From: Apoda limacodes
Lineage: Eukaryota; Arthropoda; Insecta; Lepidoptera; Limacodidae
DNA length: 64,000 nt
Assembly: GCA_946406115.1 (NCBI GenBank)
Contig: OX291544.1
Coordinates: 28,599,521 to 28,663,520, forward strand
Reading direction: 5' to 3'
Shown: in pieces, positions 11,716 to 24,355 of the stretch
Layout of the letters: every line of letters begins with the position of its first letter
Numbering within the stretch: position 1 is the stretch's first letter
Program-made: the position numbers and the translations under genes
The notes under the pieces: model-generated
Told to the model about the DNA's origin: nothing
The model's database searches: none
What the model saw: the letters and a program-made list of their open reading frames with translations, nothing else

Positions 11716-12205
11716 AACAAATAGAAAAAAATAAATAGTAAGGGAGGCTCCCATACAACAAACGTGATTTTTTTGCTCGTTTTTACTCGATATTGATAAC
11801 GGCAACAGGCAGACGCTTGAAATATTAAGTTCACAGAATATTAAGTTATATATTCACTTTAAAAATAAATAATTAAATTCAAATAAAACAATTATTTAAG
11901 ATGGGCTTGTTTTTTTAACCCATTATTTATGTAAATTAATTTAATTTCATAATTTCAGAAGTTACCAAAAACCAATATCGCGATTTTTTCCTAAGTAACT
12001 TAAATTGATTTATAAAAAAAATGGCCAAGTGCGAGTCGGAGTTTAATTTAATTATTTATTTTTAAAGTGAATATATAACTTACAGTCTGTGAATATTTCA
12101 AGCGTCTGCCTGTTGCCGTTATCAATATCGAGTAAAAACGAGCAAAAAAATCACGTTTGTTGTATGGGAGCTTCCCTTACTATTTATTTTTTTCTATTTG
12201 CATCT
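11716..12205. repeat. Imperfect palindromic (foldback) element
   Basis: A left arm (about 11716-11875) and a right arm (about 12045-12205) are near reverse complements. Both contain the 'gggagcttccc' end, the 'ttttttgctcgtttttactcg' tract and the 'ggcaacaggcagacgctt' tract. The loop is about 170 bases. The sequence 'ggccaagtgcgagtcgg' inside the loop ties it to the repeat family found elsewhere in the window. Confidence 0.75.
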
Positions 12206-12370
12206 GAAAACTATTATGACGGCAGTTTAGTTTAAATCGAATTTTAGACGGTTATTTAGATCTTTAAAATAGTAAAGAAGAACGACTTACAGTTTTTTAA
12301 TTTAATATTTACAATCTTTCAGTCGCAGTAATATCGCTGAAGCATTGATATAAATTGACCGTCAGTGCTA

Positions 12371-13410
12371 TCGACTCAAATAATAAAAACTTGCAGCTGT
12401 GTTTTGATACTCTATAGTTAATGTTTTTTTTTTTTTTATTTAAAAAGTATTGATACCTAAAACGAATTATTCCTACTACTAATTTCTTGACGTTGACTTT
12501 TGTGTATTTAATCATTTCTATATCGCAGGTGCACCTTAATGAATTGATTGCTTTATAAATTGTTCATACAAATGAGTGAGATGATTTTATTAAATAATTA
12601 CATAATTCAAATAATTACGCTTTCTGTAGAGTAGGGGAAAGAAGGCGACGGGAGTCACTTAAGCGAGAAATTAAATAAAAGGTTTATTAAAAATAAAATA
12701 TTTATCCGCCTTTACACCAAATTTACTTAATTAGCGATCAATTTAGATCAATTTTAACAATTTTGGTGATTAACTTTGTAAATTATAACAGTTTGAAAAA
12801 AAAAAACAGATTTGACTCCCATTGCACCGACGTGGGGGCATTGGTCGTCACTCTGTTCGCAATCGGATTCAAAAAAAGTTTAGCATATATGATAAACATA
12901 GCTGTCGGCTGAGGATTTCAATTATTGCAAAAAATATGACTCACACTTGACTTTTCAAGTAGCTTATGTCATTACCAACTATTTCCATGCCAAATTTCAT
13001 CTTAATCAATAGAGCGGTTTAAGGAGAGGTAACAGTCAGACAGAGTTACTTTTTCATTTATTATATATGTATTTGGACTAAGGTGAAATGTTAGATTTTA
13101 TTATAGGTATGTTCCTAATAGTTAAACGTATTTCTGACATCTCATTATTTCTTCCGCATCGGTGCATACTACGCATCTGTTTCCCGCATCTTCTGCGTCG
13201 TAATCTTCATTATCATGGCATAATTCATAAGTACCAACATCTGATTGTGAAGTATCGTTTGATTCTTAAAGTACTTGTCGCTTTGTTTTTCTTGACTCTT
13301 TTTCTGGACTTTAGTCTTCTTTCCTTGGCTAACTCACCTGACTCATTTCCCACAACTGCACTTTTGAGAAAAGAGAAGATATAAGAACCCAATTAAATAC
13401 TGACACAATC
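12371..13410. other. Gene-free stretch
   Basis: No recognisable coding sequence. A 98-codon frame at 13088-13384 is rich in L, F and I with no motif and is not supported as a gene. A short less AT-rich patch near 12640-12850 is unexplained. Confidence 0.5.
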
Positions 13411-15575
13411 TTTTTTTTTTTTTTAATACCACTAAGATGGCAAACAAGCTTACGGTCCGCCTGATGGTAAGCGGTCACCGTAGCATATGGACGCTTGCAA
13501 TACCAGGGGTATCACTTGCGCGTTGCCGACCCTTCAGAAACCTAATAACTTCTTTCTTGAAGAACTCCATACTGTAGTCTTTGCAGAAAACCTTGGCAGG
13601 GAGCTCATTCCACAACTTAAGCGTTCGCGGGAGGAAGTTTATCTGAAACCGCACTGTACGCGACCATTTCGGTTCTAAAGTGTGAGAATGAATTCCCTGC
13701 CGATGGCGAGCGGTGCGATGGTAGAAAGTAGCCGTGGGCATCATTTCGAACAATTCCTCAGAATACAACCCATTGTACAAGCGGTAGAACACACACAGGG
13801 AGGCAAAGTCTCTCCTCAGGTCTAAGGGCTCGATACGGCAAGTGAGTTTGGAATCGTCGACAATTCTCACAGCCCGTCGTTGAACCGAGTCAAAAGGGCC
13901 AAGCTGGTATCCAGGTGCACCCGCCCAGAGATGGCAGCAGTACTCCATATGGGGTCGAACTTGCGACTTGTAAAGTAACAACCTTTGCCCCGACGTGAAG
14001 TACTGCTTCGCTCTGTTGAGTACACCAAGTTTTTTGGACGCCAGCTTCACTTTATCTTGTAAATGATCTCGGAACTGAACATCGCTGGAGATGTTGACAC
14101 CAAGGATTCAAATGCTCTTGGAGATGGAGAGGGGAGTGTTCTGGAATTGTGGGACTACAGTGAATGGAGTTTTCTTAGCGGTGAATGCGCACACTTGTGT
14201 CTTTGTAGGGTTGAATCGGACCAAGTTTACCCGTCCCCACTCAGAGACCTGGGACAGAGTGGTCTCGATTTGAGACACAAGTTCTCCGCGGTTTTCCTCC
14301 ATAACGGAACGAGGGATGTTTGCACGACCCGTGTAAAAAGCGTCTCCAGTACTGTCATCTGCATAGCAATGTATGTTGTTGATGTCCAACATGTCATTGA
14401 TATGCAGTAGAAACAGCGTAGGAGACAGCACAGAGCCTTGCGGAACACCAGCATTAATGTCCATGCTATCAGAGCAACTACCATCAACTACGGTTCGTAT
14501 GCGTCTGCCGGACAAAAAGCTAGCCACCCATTTGCACAAACTCTCGGGCACTCCGTGAGATGGCAACTTCGATAGGAGACCCTAGTGCCAGACCCGATCG
14601 AACGCCTTCGATATGTCCAGGCTACATGCCAATGCCTCCCCCTGACTCTCAATGGCTAGTGCCCATCGGTGTGTGAGATACACTAGAAGGTCACCAGTCG
14701 AGCAACCGTGGCTAAAGCCATATTGACGGTCACTGACCAGGTCGTGTACTTCTAGGTATCTTAGAAGCTGTGTGTTGATCACACGCTCCATCACCTTGGA
14801 GAGGAGAGAGGTAAAAGCAATACGCCTGTAATTCGATGGATCTGATCTATCGCCCTTTTTGGGCCCCGGGTGCACATTCGCAGTCTTACATGAAGACGGA
14901 AATTGCCTAGTGTGGTAGGAAAGTGCGAAGAGGCGCGTGAGTAGAGGACATAACTCAGGAGCACACTGCTTAAGCACCACTGCTGGTATACCGTCTGGCC
15001 CACTCGACTTATGAACGTCTAGAGAAAGCAACGCCTGCCGGACCTCCCGCTGCGTTATGGAGATTTCCGGCATGGTCTTACCGCACCACGGTATAGTAGG
15101 TGGTACAGCGCCTTCATCGTTCATGTTCGAGTTCGAGGCAAAGAGACTGTCCAGTAGATCGGCTTTCTCTTTAGCACTATGGGCCAAGTCAACATCGGTC
15201 TTTCGCAGCGGTGGTAACGACGACTGGCAAAAGTTTCCTTCGGCAGCTTTGGTAAGCGACTAAAAAGCACGACTCCCAGAAGACTCGCAAGTCGCCCACC
15301 TATTTTGCCGATGAATTGGAATTTTGCTCTGGCAGTTGCTTTCTTACTCAACCTCGAGGCAGCATTTAATTTGCGTTTTAACTCAGAAATATTCGGATCC
15401 TTATTATTACGAGCCGTGGTCCAAGCCTCATATGCAGTTTGCTTAAGAATTTTAGCTTTTCTGCAAGACCTATTAAACCACGGTCGTTTTTGACGCCGGC
15501 AGCTACTCGCGGGTTAGGAATATAGCATTCCATACCAGCAAGGATTGTCTCAGTGACTGCGGCTGCAAAACATCA
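13411..15575 (-). pseudogene. Jockey-clade non-LTR retrotransposon, 5' truncated and broken
   Basis: Read from about 15575 down to a poly-A tail (T run at about 13411-13425). The frame runs from a pre-RT region (...RPWFNRSC...) through the RT fingers (SSGPDGIPAVVLK), DISKAFDRVWH, AGVPQGSVLSP and the YADDS active site, to a C-terminal domain ending FFKKEVIRFLKGRQRASD. The endonuclease domain that normally precedes the RT is absent, so the copy is truncated at its 5' end, as expected from incomplete reverse transcription. Damage includes nonsense codons at 14582-14584 (after DRVWH), 14108-14110 (a TGA in SISKS-stop-LGV) and 15260-15262, plus a frameshift just upstream of the last. The 3' end (gcttaccatcaggcggacc on the minus strand) recurs at 38945-39035. 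Confidence 0.85.
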
Positions 15576-17590
15576 CTATTTTGTATGTCTACGCTCGTGT
15601 GTTCAGTTTCGTAGATTTGTGGGTGATTCCCATTACCCGCTGATTTCGATTGCCCTTTATACTAAACTAAATTTTGTTGATTAACGAAATATAATCAGAT
15701 TTTAATTTTTCTAGAACTGCGAGTATACATATTGTTATATACTATGTGTACTCAGTAAATTGACTTAGTGGAATAGTGTGTGTAATATTTAGACATGATA
15801 CGACGCAGTAACTCAAAGGCATGATCAATCTGACATGGACGGGCAGAATTAATCAACAGAAATTTGAACTGAATTTTCGCCGAGCAGTATTCTAGCTTGC
15901 TTAATATTTTGATAGTTCATTTATAGTTCAATGAGTTCTTAGCCTGTACAGTGTTTAAATATAAGTGTTTTATATACCACATACAAAAAATATAGTCAAA
16001 TATGATTTAATGTTTTGCACAGTAAATGTGAACTGTTAAGAGACAAATTAAAGCCAGACATTTTCTGCATACAACGCAGAATATGAACGTAGTATAAGCC
16101 AAAAGCAATTAATTTGTAAAAAATAAAAAATATTTGTCTGCTATTTTTACAGCGCAATAGGAAAAATGAACTTTGCGTGGACATTTTTAAAAATATGGAA
16201 AAGTACGCTACACATGTTTCTATAGTTTAGTATTGTGAACGCTTAAGAAGGCACGATACAGAATTTAACAAACATTCAAAAAAACATGTTTGGGTTAAAG
16301 AGACATCCCTAGATAAAACCGACTAATTACTATAATACAAAATGCTACATTTTGTTATCTATACTAATATTATACATTCGCAAGTGAGTTTGTTTGCCCT
16401 TTTTCACGTCGTAACGGAGCATTCGATAGAGCTCAAAGGAACAGGGATAGATGTAGAGTTGTAGAGACGGAGAAGGATTACTGTTTAACTCAGAAAATTT
16501 AAATGTTCCCGAAGGAATAACTATATAAACGATTTGTAATTTTAAATATCTCTCATTGTATTTACATAAATTCTGACGATAGTTTATAAGAGTTTTTATT
16601 TTACTGACATTTTAGAATTTCATAACTTAATTATTTATTGTAAAATTTGCTTACCCTGAAGGGGTAGAGAACCATGTACATAAATAATTGAGTAAATATA
16701 AAGTATTTGTACTTTATTCAGGCAAATAAAATTATTATTATTATTATACTCTTTTTTTATTTTAAATCTTAATATAAATATAAATGTGAAATAAAAATAC
16801 AAAATTTAAACACATTATAATAATAATAATAATTATTATTATTATTATCACTATTAAGGGCTTGGACTATAGCTATAGCTTGCTATAAAAAACTTCTTTA
16901 CTATAATCTAGGAGTTGCCGAACAAATCTCACGCCGATAAACATATTTAGTTGGCACAAGGTATTAGGTAATATTATTTCATTTAAATTTATACTATAAA
17001 TATAATTTGTTTTTTTTTTATGATAATTTATGTTTAGATAAGAACTCAACGCGTCCATTTACCTTATAATTTTGTGCGAAAAATATCCTGTAGTAAAATT
17101 ATAATATTATATAAAACAATAATTGGTGAAAAAAACCTAAGTTTTGTATAACTTTTAACATTTTTATGTACACAAGTGTGATGGGCTGTCAAAAACAATA
17201 GAAATTAAAGCAGATATCATCGGTAAATAAACATAATCAATGAACTACAACCACACTTTGTAGTTTCTAAAAGAAAAAACTATATTTTTTTAGTAATTAG
17301 CACTTGTTTGTTTTGTTTCAAGTAAGACTAATAAATCATAAGCAAGCGCGGCCTTGTCAAACACATAAAGGGTGGATTAATATAACGTAGATGTTGCCAA
17401 CAATTATTTTATAAAATTACTCCAAGAAAAACAATACACGAAAATTGTATTTTAAGAGCGAAATACGTATTTCGAAAGATAATTAATTGTTACCTTATTA
17501 ATTAACCAAAATAATTTTATCATGGGCTTTTAATGTTATTAATTTATTACTCTCTAACTTTTGGCCTCTAAAATAAGCTCAAAGTCTCTC
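15576..17590. other. Gene-free AT-rich stretch
   Basis: No coding motif. It contains short simple repeats of AAT/ATT near 16730-16850. The 60-odd codon open frames have no support. Confidence 0.5.
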
Positions 17591-17595
17591 AGCAA

Positions 17596-17925
17596 ATTAT
17601 GAAAAGAGCTGTGCTTGGTGTTTCTTTGCGCAATAAAATCCGAAACGAGGAAATTCGCCGAAGAACTAAAGTCACCGTCATAGCTCAACCAGTTAGCAAG
17701 CTGACGTGGCAATGGGCAGGCCACATCGCTTGTCAAACTGATAGCCTATGGAAAAGAAAGGTTCTCGAGCGGCGACCACAGATCGGAAGATGCAGCGTGG
17801 GACTGCCTCCTTCCAGGTGGACAGACGACCTGGTTAGAGCGGCTCAAGACTAGCCGTTGTGGAGACCTATAGGGGAGGCCTACGTTCAGCAGTGGATGTA
17901 TTCAGGCTGAAACGAAACGGTATGT
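17596..17925 (+). pseudogene. RTE-clade retrotransposon 3' fragment
   Basis: The translation KRAVLGVSLRNKIRNEEIRR...VTVIAQPVSKLTWQWAGHIA...RPQIGRCSVGLPPSRWTDDLV is the conserved C-terminal tail of lepidopteran RTE-type reverse transcriptases. It is followed by the usual 'gaggcctacgttcagcagtgga' 3' end. Only about 330 bases remain and the RT core is absent. The same region is present on the other strand at 28573-29358. Confidence 0.85.
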
Positions 17926-18137
17926 ATAAAGTAACAAAAAAATAAATTATTAAGATACCTACTTTACAAAGAAATATTTAAAATGTTATTATATTGATTG
18001 ATTAAATATTATACTGAGTGTGCTAAATTTCTAAGGTGTAGCGATGCCCTTGCTAGGCCCTATGTTTATACATCCGACACGCTCTTGACTAGCTGTCACA
18101 GCCATTTTGTTCCAAATCTATTACACCGCTTGGCCGA

Positions 18138-18463
18138 AGGCCCTCCCTGCGGACCCCTAGCGCCGCCATTGGATATTTTTATTTACTGTTTTACAAAAAC
18201 AAAAGAAAGAATATTACAAAAATTTCATTTAAGAAAAAATAAAACTATTCATAAGCTATTTTAAGAACGATTAATAATATTTCTATGAATACGCAAAGTG
18301 CAAATTGTACACTTTTAGCAGATATGCCATCTAAAACTCAGAGATATATTAAATTAAAACAATACAAAACAATTTAAAAATTAATATTTCGTTCAATAAA
18401 ATTGTGCAGAACCAGTAGTCAAAAAATATCCGATGGTGGCGCTAGTGGGCCGCAGGGAGGGCC
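18138..18463. repeat. Foldback element with 43-bp arms
   Basis: 18138-18180 (ggccctccctgcgg...ccattggatattttt) and 18421-18463 are near-perfect reverse complements around a 240-base AT-rich loop. Weaker similarity seems to extend outward on both sides (about 18040 and 18545). No target-site duplication could be fixed. Confidence 0.75.
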
Positions 18464-18545
18464 TTAAGGCCTTAAGTTGAAATTTGCTTCACATATAAAT
18501 TTGCGAACACGGACGTGTAACGTAAACAAATGAATTCTTATTATG

Positions 18546-20880
18546 GGGATCACTTTTAGGGCAAATTAGAAAAATAAAAAAGCGTTAAGTAAACTGTAGG
18601 TAGGTCATATGAAATGAAAGAACTTGTGAGTCTCGAAAACTTTTTTTTATAATTTTATTAAAAAAGTTTTAAAGTCATTTAAGATATAAAAATATAGTAG
18701 TTTATTAATATATAAGATAAATAATAAGATATATATTAAGTGACCGTTCCCCCTCTTCTTACCTACAAAACTGCTTGGTTCAAAATTTTGAAAAATATAG
18801 AATATAGCTTTTGACTTATAAATTACAGGAAAACCTATAAGAAGTCTATGATCGTATAAAAATCAGTTTATAAAATATATTCCGTATGCTAGCAATGTAT
18901 GAACAAAGGCATGATTGCTGATTATAATTATTAGGTACTGTATCAATTGCATGAGATATAGTAGTAAGTGTTGCTACGGAACCCTTATTTCGTGAGTCAG
19001 ACGGTTTTTATATCTTATTGCAATAAAGAAATTTTCACTTTCAATATTCGAAATTCTGACATGACAACACAGGATACTCAAAATATCTTCAATTGTAAGT
19101 TTTCGGTGTGACCCAACTAAATAAGTTATTAGAAGTGTTTTAAGTTTGACAGTTTAAAAATGGCGTTAGGGGACTGAGTCCAAAATACTTTGGCAGTATT
19201 TACAGTGCCACAAACTTTTCTGACATTGGGTGTTTGGTCGCTAGTGTCGTTGTAATTTCACATCATTTCAGTATGGCGACAATAGTTTTGATTTTTGATT
19301 AATAGGTCAGAAAAGTTTGTTTCACTATAGCTCGCAAATGGAATTGTTAAAAAAAACGTTAAATCTCTGAAAAAGGAAATACATCACTTATTTGCAAATT
19401 TGGAAAATACACCGATTATTAGAATTTCATAATTATTTTATCTTAAACTGTAATTGTTTCTTGAATTATCCTCATATGAAATTGTATGCATTATTGTTGA
19501 GTTGTATAAAAGTCAGTAAGTAGTAATTTTAAAATATAATAATTAAACTGACGATTTAAAAGTGCTGTTTAAAAGTCTATTTGTATAAAAAAGTTGGATA
19601 GTTTTAGTTCAGCACGCTGTGATTCACCGATGCCGATGGACGGACTGGACGATTTTAGGGAGCTTTTTAGTAACAGTCTCGAGCTATTCGGACTCTGAAA
19701 TTCGAGACTAAAATGTATGGAATTCTGACAAACCTCTCGAAAAACGTAAATGTACTTGCATACATTATAGTTCGAATAGCTTGAGTCTGTTCCCAATAAG
19801 GTCCAAGGACAGTATCATACTGACCGAAGATGCATCACGTATCTTTGCCTGCGTGACGCTCAAGCAGAAAATAAATACTAATTATTAAAATATTTCTACT
19901 TGATCGATGATCTGTTAGTACATCTAGCAACGCGACCGATAAGACGTCGCCGCAGATCGGTCAGGTGTGGCCCAGCCATAAACGCCATCGATTGTACAGG
20001 CAGGCGTTAAAAAAAACACCACGGCAATCATTAATAACCAGCACTGAAACATCGAATATAAGGCCTATACTGTTGGACTTAACGCAGAAACTTACTTGCA
20101 GTAGGCTGGCACTAGACACACGCCGTCTTCGGTTTGTCGTCTGCTGATGTGGTGCAATAACTTTTGGCAATAGGTGTATTAAGGTGAAACTTTGCATGGA
20201 GATAGTTTGAGTCCCGAGAAAGTACATAGGCTACTTGAAAACTTCAAGTGTTAGTCAGTTTTTTTTTCTATATTTGAGAAGTTGCCGTCAAAAACTTCAA
20301 ATTCTACACCGATAACGGAATTAAGAGCGTGTGGAGCCGCGGGAAAACGCAAGTACCTTATATGAAAGGAATAATATTAAATGAATTGTCCAGAAAATGA
20401 TTCAGATTTTAAAAACAATTGAATCTGAAGATTCTCTTAAAAAAATACTTTTGACAAAGAATAAAATACTTCATTCAAGTATGACATGAAAAGAACAAAG
20501 GGATTGGTTTTTACTGTCCGTTCTGTCAGCATTATTCTGCTGTCAAATACTATTTTTTTATGTAATATTCTTTTTTAACTTTTCGTATTTTGATCTTGAA
20601 GCTGATTAAATAGTAATCGGAAATTAATTTATTTTTCGATGATGAAAATTAATCAAACCGTTAATGCTAAAGTATTCAAAAATTTTATGCTTTACGTTCA
20701 GCTAAAACCGTGCATAAAAATGTCAAAAATAAAAAAATTATGTAGGTAAAACTTTTGTCTCTTAAGCAAAAAAAAAAGTGATTCTACTGTATTATGTGTG
20801 TTTGAATTAAAAACAATAAAACTTAGCCAAACTTAAGCACAAAGAGACTTATTCTAGTATTATTATGTGATATCATGAAT
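18546..20880. other. Gene-free stretch
   Basis: No gene supported. A minus-strand frame at 19961-20227 ends in a GTAAGT-like donor, but its start overlaps a sequence common in lepidopteran repeats, so I do not call an exon. Confidence 0.45.
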
Positions 20881-20889
20881 TATATGTAT

Positions 20890-21010
20890 AACCCCAAAAG
20901 GGGGTAACTTTAGGGGGGGGGGGCTGGATACACATCCACATCATAATGTGGTGAGAAACTTCTTTTCACCAACCAGTTTATCAGGTCTAAAGTGGGTGGT
21001 TTAGATATAT
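20890..21010. repeat. Dispersed repeat with an 11-base G run
   Basis: The run of G at 20913-20923 is followed by 'ctggatacacatccacatcataatg...ttcaccaaccag'. A related version lies at about 33140-33220 ('gacggatacacatctaaatcataacg...taaccaaccac'). A member-like sequence also occurs at 27650-27780. The element type is not recognised. Confidence 0.45.
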
Positions 21011-21854
21011 ATGTCCATATACGTTGTAAATTACCAACATTAAGCTAAAAAGCGGTATCATCATGAAAGTCACAGTAAACTTACGATTTAGGAACTTTAG
21101 CCTATTAGTACTATAGTCAAAGTACTGACAGTAACCCTATTTCACCATTACAGACTATAGATTGGAAACTACAATAGCTAGATAAAGCTCAAAGACGAAA
21201 TGTCTGACGCGCGTCGGTGCAGCTGGTTTTGTACTGTTTATGAATTATCTTCAGATAAAACGTTTCACAACTAAACACAGTTTACCTTCTAGATAATTAG
21301 AAAATTGGTGCGGTTTGTAGATGTGAATCGACTAGGTTTTGCCAGCGGCTTTGCCCGCCTTAAATTTGGTGATCAGCGTATGATTTCTACAGCAACTCCT
21401 TAATTATAGTTCAAAGTTCTCTATTTTAAGCTATAGCTAAAGATCGTTACAATAGAAATCAGTTATAGATATTTCTGTTGTAACTTTTGATTTTTCCGGG
21501 ATAAAAGTAGCCTATGTACTTTTCCGTTTCTTCAACTCTCCCTGTGCCAAAGTTCAGCTCAATTGATGCTTCTTTGCGACCTTAATGAAGGATACAATAT
21601 ATACCTATGGAGTACAGTGGGTTTGCATAAATAATATCCCATGTCATTACTAGAGACCATAAATTTTATTACAGCGTGATATTTGAAATTTTTTTTAAGT
21701 TTTTTCCGGAATACGGCTTGGCTATTCTAATTAAGAAAATTATTATAAAATGTTATGTTATATATCTTTTCTCCTCCTTATAATTAAAAGTTTTTTTTAT
21801 TAAATTTTCTGAATAAAAACTGATTCATATTATTGCTTTGATATAAAAAAAGTT

Positions 21855-22030
21855 AGTCGCAGTCGATGTAAGACATATAAAAGAAGTTCTATCAGACAAT
21901 AAGACGCCTGATTCAGTAAGAAATGACAGGGAATAATGAACTCGGGTTCTTTATTGTCGGACAGTCGACATCATTCTTCTGTTCAATGGTTGTTTTTCAT
22001 GTCATTGCACTTTTTGACAATGTCTTTGCA
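21855..22030. repeat. Left arm of a 2.5-kb-spaced inverted repeat
   Basis: The core 'cagacaataagacgcctgat' and the following ~110 bases, including 'ctttattgtcggacagtcgacat' and 'catgtcattgcac', recur as the reverse complement at 24170-24355. This is either one terminal arm of a DNA element of about 2.5 kb or one of two inserted repeats in opposite orientation. Confidence 0.75.
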
Positions 22031-24169
22031 ACTGATGTGCTTACAGTGTATAGGTTATGTTTATTTTTTATTTTTTATTTGTCTTATTTCGATTACTTTA
22101 TAATGGTTTTTGGAAAATTACTTAATTGAAACACAAATATAAACAATATTGATATAACTGTTATAACTGGTGCTGCATTTGCTTTAACAGTTGTCAAAAA
22201 AAATTAAGAAGCGACGCGTTTAGTTAAACTAATACCGAAAACTTAAATGTATTATCTCCTGATAGATTGTAGGTATATATTTATTTATGAGTAATTTAGG
22301 GTATGTATAACGTAGCAAAATTCATTATCATCGTTCCTATTATAATTATTTAGCATTAAATTTAATATTAATTACAACCAAAATTGTCTTAGAATTAGGT
22401 TGTCTTATAATAATTTTGTGAGATAATAGGTTGGTGCGTTTTTTTTGGGTACTAAAATCTAATATAATTTGAAAGAGGAAGAACGTACAATACATCCATT
22501 TTCCCTAATATCGTTTACTATAATTTGACACACAAAAAAACACACGTTCAATTCATTTATACATACGTATACATACACCATCATAAACTCAAATATTTGC
22601 TAATTACTAGTTAATTCATTATTAATGAACAAAACTGAAGTATTAAATTGTAAATAATAATCATATAAAATGTACATAAAAACTGAAGTATTTAACTGTA
22701 AATAAAAATCATATAAAATGTACACAAAACAGCACATTTTTTTGTAAGTCAATCGTTATCAGTGCTGACAATAATAAATCAAAAAATATACAACAAAAAG
22801 ATTTTCAGAAGTGAAAAGAGAAATTTTCTTTTGTAACAAGAAGCAAGGAAATTTAAAGTGGACTCAACCTTAGCTGCGCTGCTTTATGCAATTATGAAAA
22901 TGACCTAGCTTCTTTAAGCCAATTAGCCCGTATTCTTTCATTCCAAATTTGTGTTGCTTTCCTTTCTTATATTAACATTTTGAGTAATTAATTTGACCCA
23001 TTTATTTAAGTACCTTAGCAAACGAAACATTATTACAGATATAGTAATAATTTATTTTTATATTTTAACAGCTATACTGGTGACATATTTCTGTCAATTA
23101 AAATACAATTTGAAATAATACTGTTTGTGGATAAAAGGGAAAATAAATTTAAGGTAAATGAATGAATCAATAAAAAAATACCATACAAATTTTAATAACA
23201 AATGTTAAAATTTTCAGTGTCAATAAATGTTATAAGTTTAGTGAACTTGGTGTTTTAATGTTTTGTTTATTATTCTTTAAATATAGCATATTTAATAATT
23301 GGTAAAATAATATTACCGCCTTTGGCTTTAAATAGCCTGTAAAAATCAAAATGTACCTCTGTTAAATAGGGGTTGGAAGTTTATATAACTGTACGTATTT
23401 GCCCTTTAAGTTAAAAAAATAAGTTTGATGCGTTAAACTCTTAAGAAAATTATCACCTATATAGGGGACAAGATAGTGGTAGAACATTTATAAAAGAATT
23501 CCAATATTTATGTGTCTAGAGACTTTAAATTTAGTACAGAAGTTCCTTTTATGTTGTTAGCACTAAAAAAAAATTGTTTATATTTTATAAATTCATTCCC
23601 TAACAGAGTTGAATGGAGGTTGGGAGGTTGTATGTAAATCTTTCATTTTAGTATTTGAGTGCATAGAAAATCCAAACTTAGGTCGGTGTTACACTATTAT
23701 TAAATACTTACCTAGATTGTAGCTTACTGATCTCACCTACACGTTTGGAATATCCGAAGTTTCTTCTTTTCTAAAGATAAATATTAGGTATTTTATGAAT
23801 GAATTTGCCTCCTAAAACGGAATTGCCTGCAATATTTGAAAGTCCGGAGTTTCTTCTTATTAAATCTGTAAAACTACGCTACTTTTTGTTGCTACCGTAA
23901 AACCTGATAATAAAATATTATATTACTAATTTTTATTTAAAGTAAATATTTTATGATTTATGAAAATTTTTAGTTTATCTTAAATGTGTTTTTTTAAATC
24001 TTAATTAATGGTATAGTTCTTTGACTACATAACATTTAGCTCAAAAAAAAACGCAACTAAAGCCCTCAAATTTAAACATAGTTAAACTTGACATAAACTG
24101 AACAGGGTTTTTCACGTAATAATTAAAGAAACCTAGACATCTTTTTATTACTTATCATTTCATTCCTAA
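22031..24169. other. Interior between the inverted arms, no coding sequence
   Basis: About 2.1 kb of AT-rich DNA with no transposase-like frame. It includes a 48-bp direct tandem repeat at 22633-22729. Confidence 0.5.
22633..22729. repeat. 48-bp direct repeat, two copies
   Basis: 'aactgaagtatt...catataaaatgtaca' begins at 22633 and again at 22681 with a few substitutions. Confidence 0.85.
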
Positions 24170-24355
24170 ATATCAACCACAATGAGAAAGTCGAGAAGTG
24201 CAATGACATGACAAACAAATATTGGAAAGAAGACTGATGTCGACTGTCCGACAATAAAGACCTCGAGTTCATTATTCCCTTTCATTTCTTTCTGAATCAG
24301 GCGTCTTATTGTCTGTTCGAATCCCTTTCAGATATCTTACAGTGACTGCATCTGC
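24170..24355. repeat. Right arm of the inverted repeat
   Basis: This is the reverse complement of 21855-22030 with about 85-90% identity by eye over at least 130 bases. Similarity fades outward at 'cactgtaaga' / 'cgatgtaaga'. Confidence 0.75.

Larger units (their letters stand above)
7377..12370. repeat. Direct tandem duplication, unit B
   Basis: Unit B repeats unit A and begins abruptly within the retrotransposon C-terminal coding region. The left flank of the junction (7270-7376) is the same sequence as 12264-12370. That is the expected join of a head-to-tail duplication with breakpoints at 2936 and 12370. Unit B is longer because unit A lost two internal segments. Confidence 0.9.

Noticed and set aside
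13088..13384. 98-codon frame rich in L and F
   Set aside because: Low complexity, no family resemblance and no context.
19961..20227. Minus-strand frame ending at a GTAAGT-like donor, possible exon
   Set aside because: No acceptor partner or neighbouring exons seen, and its 5' part resembles a common lepidopteran repeat.
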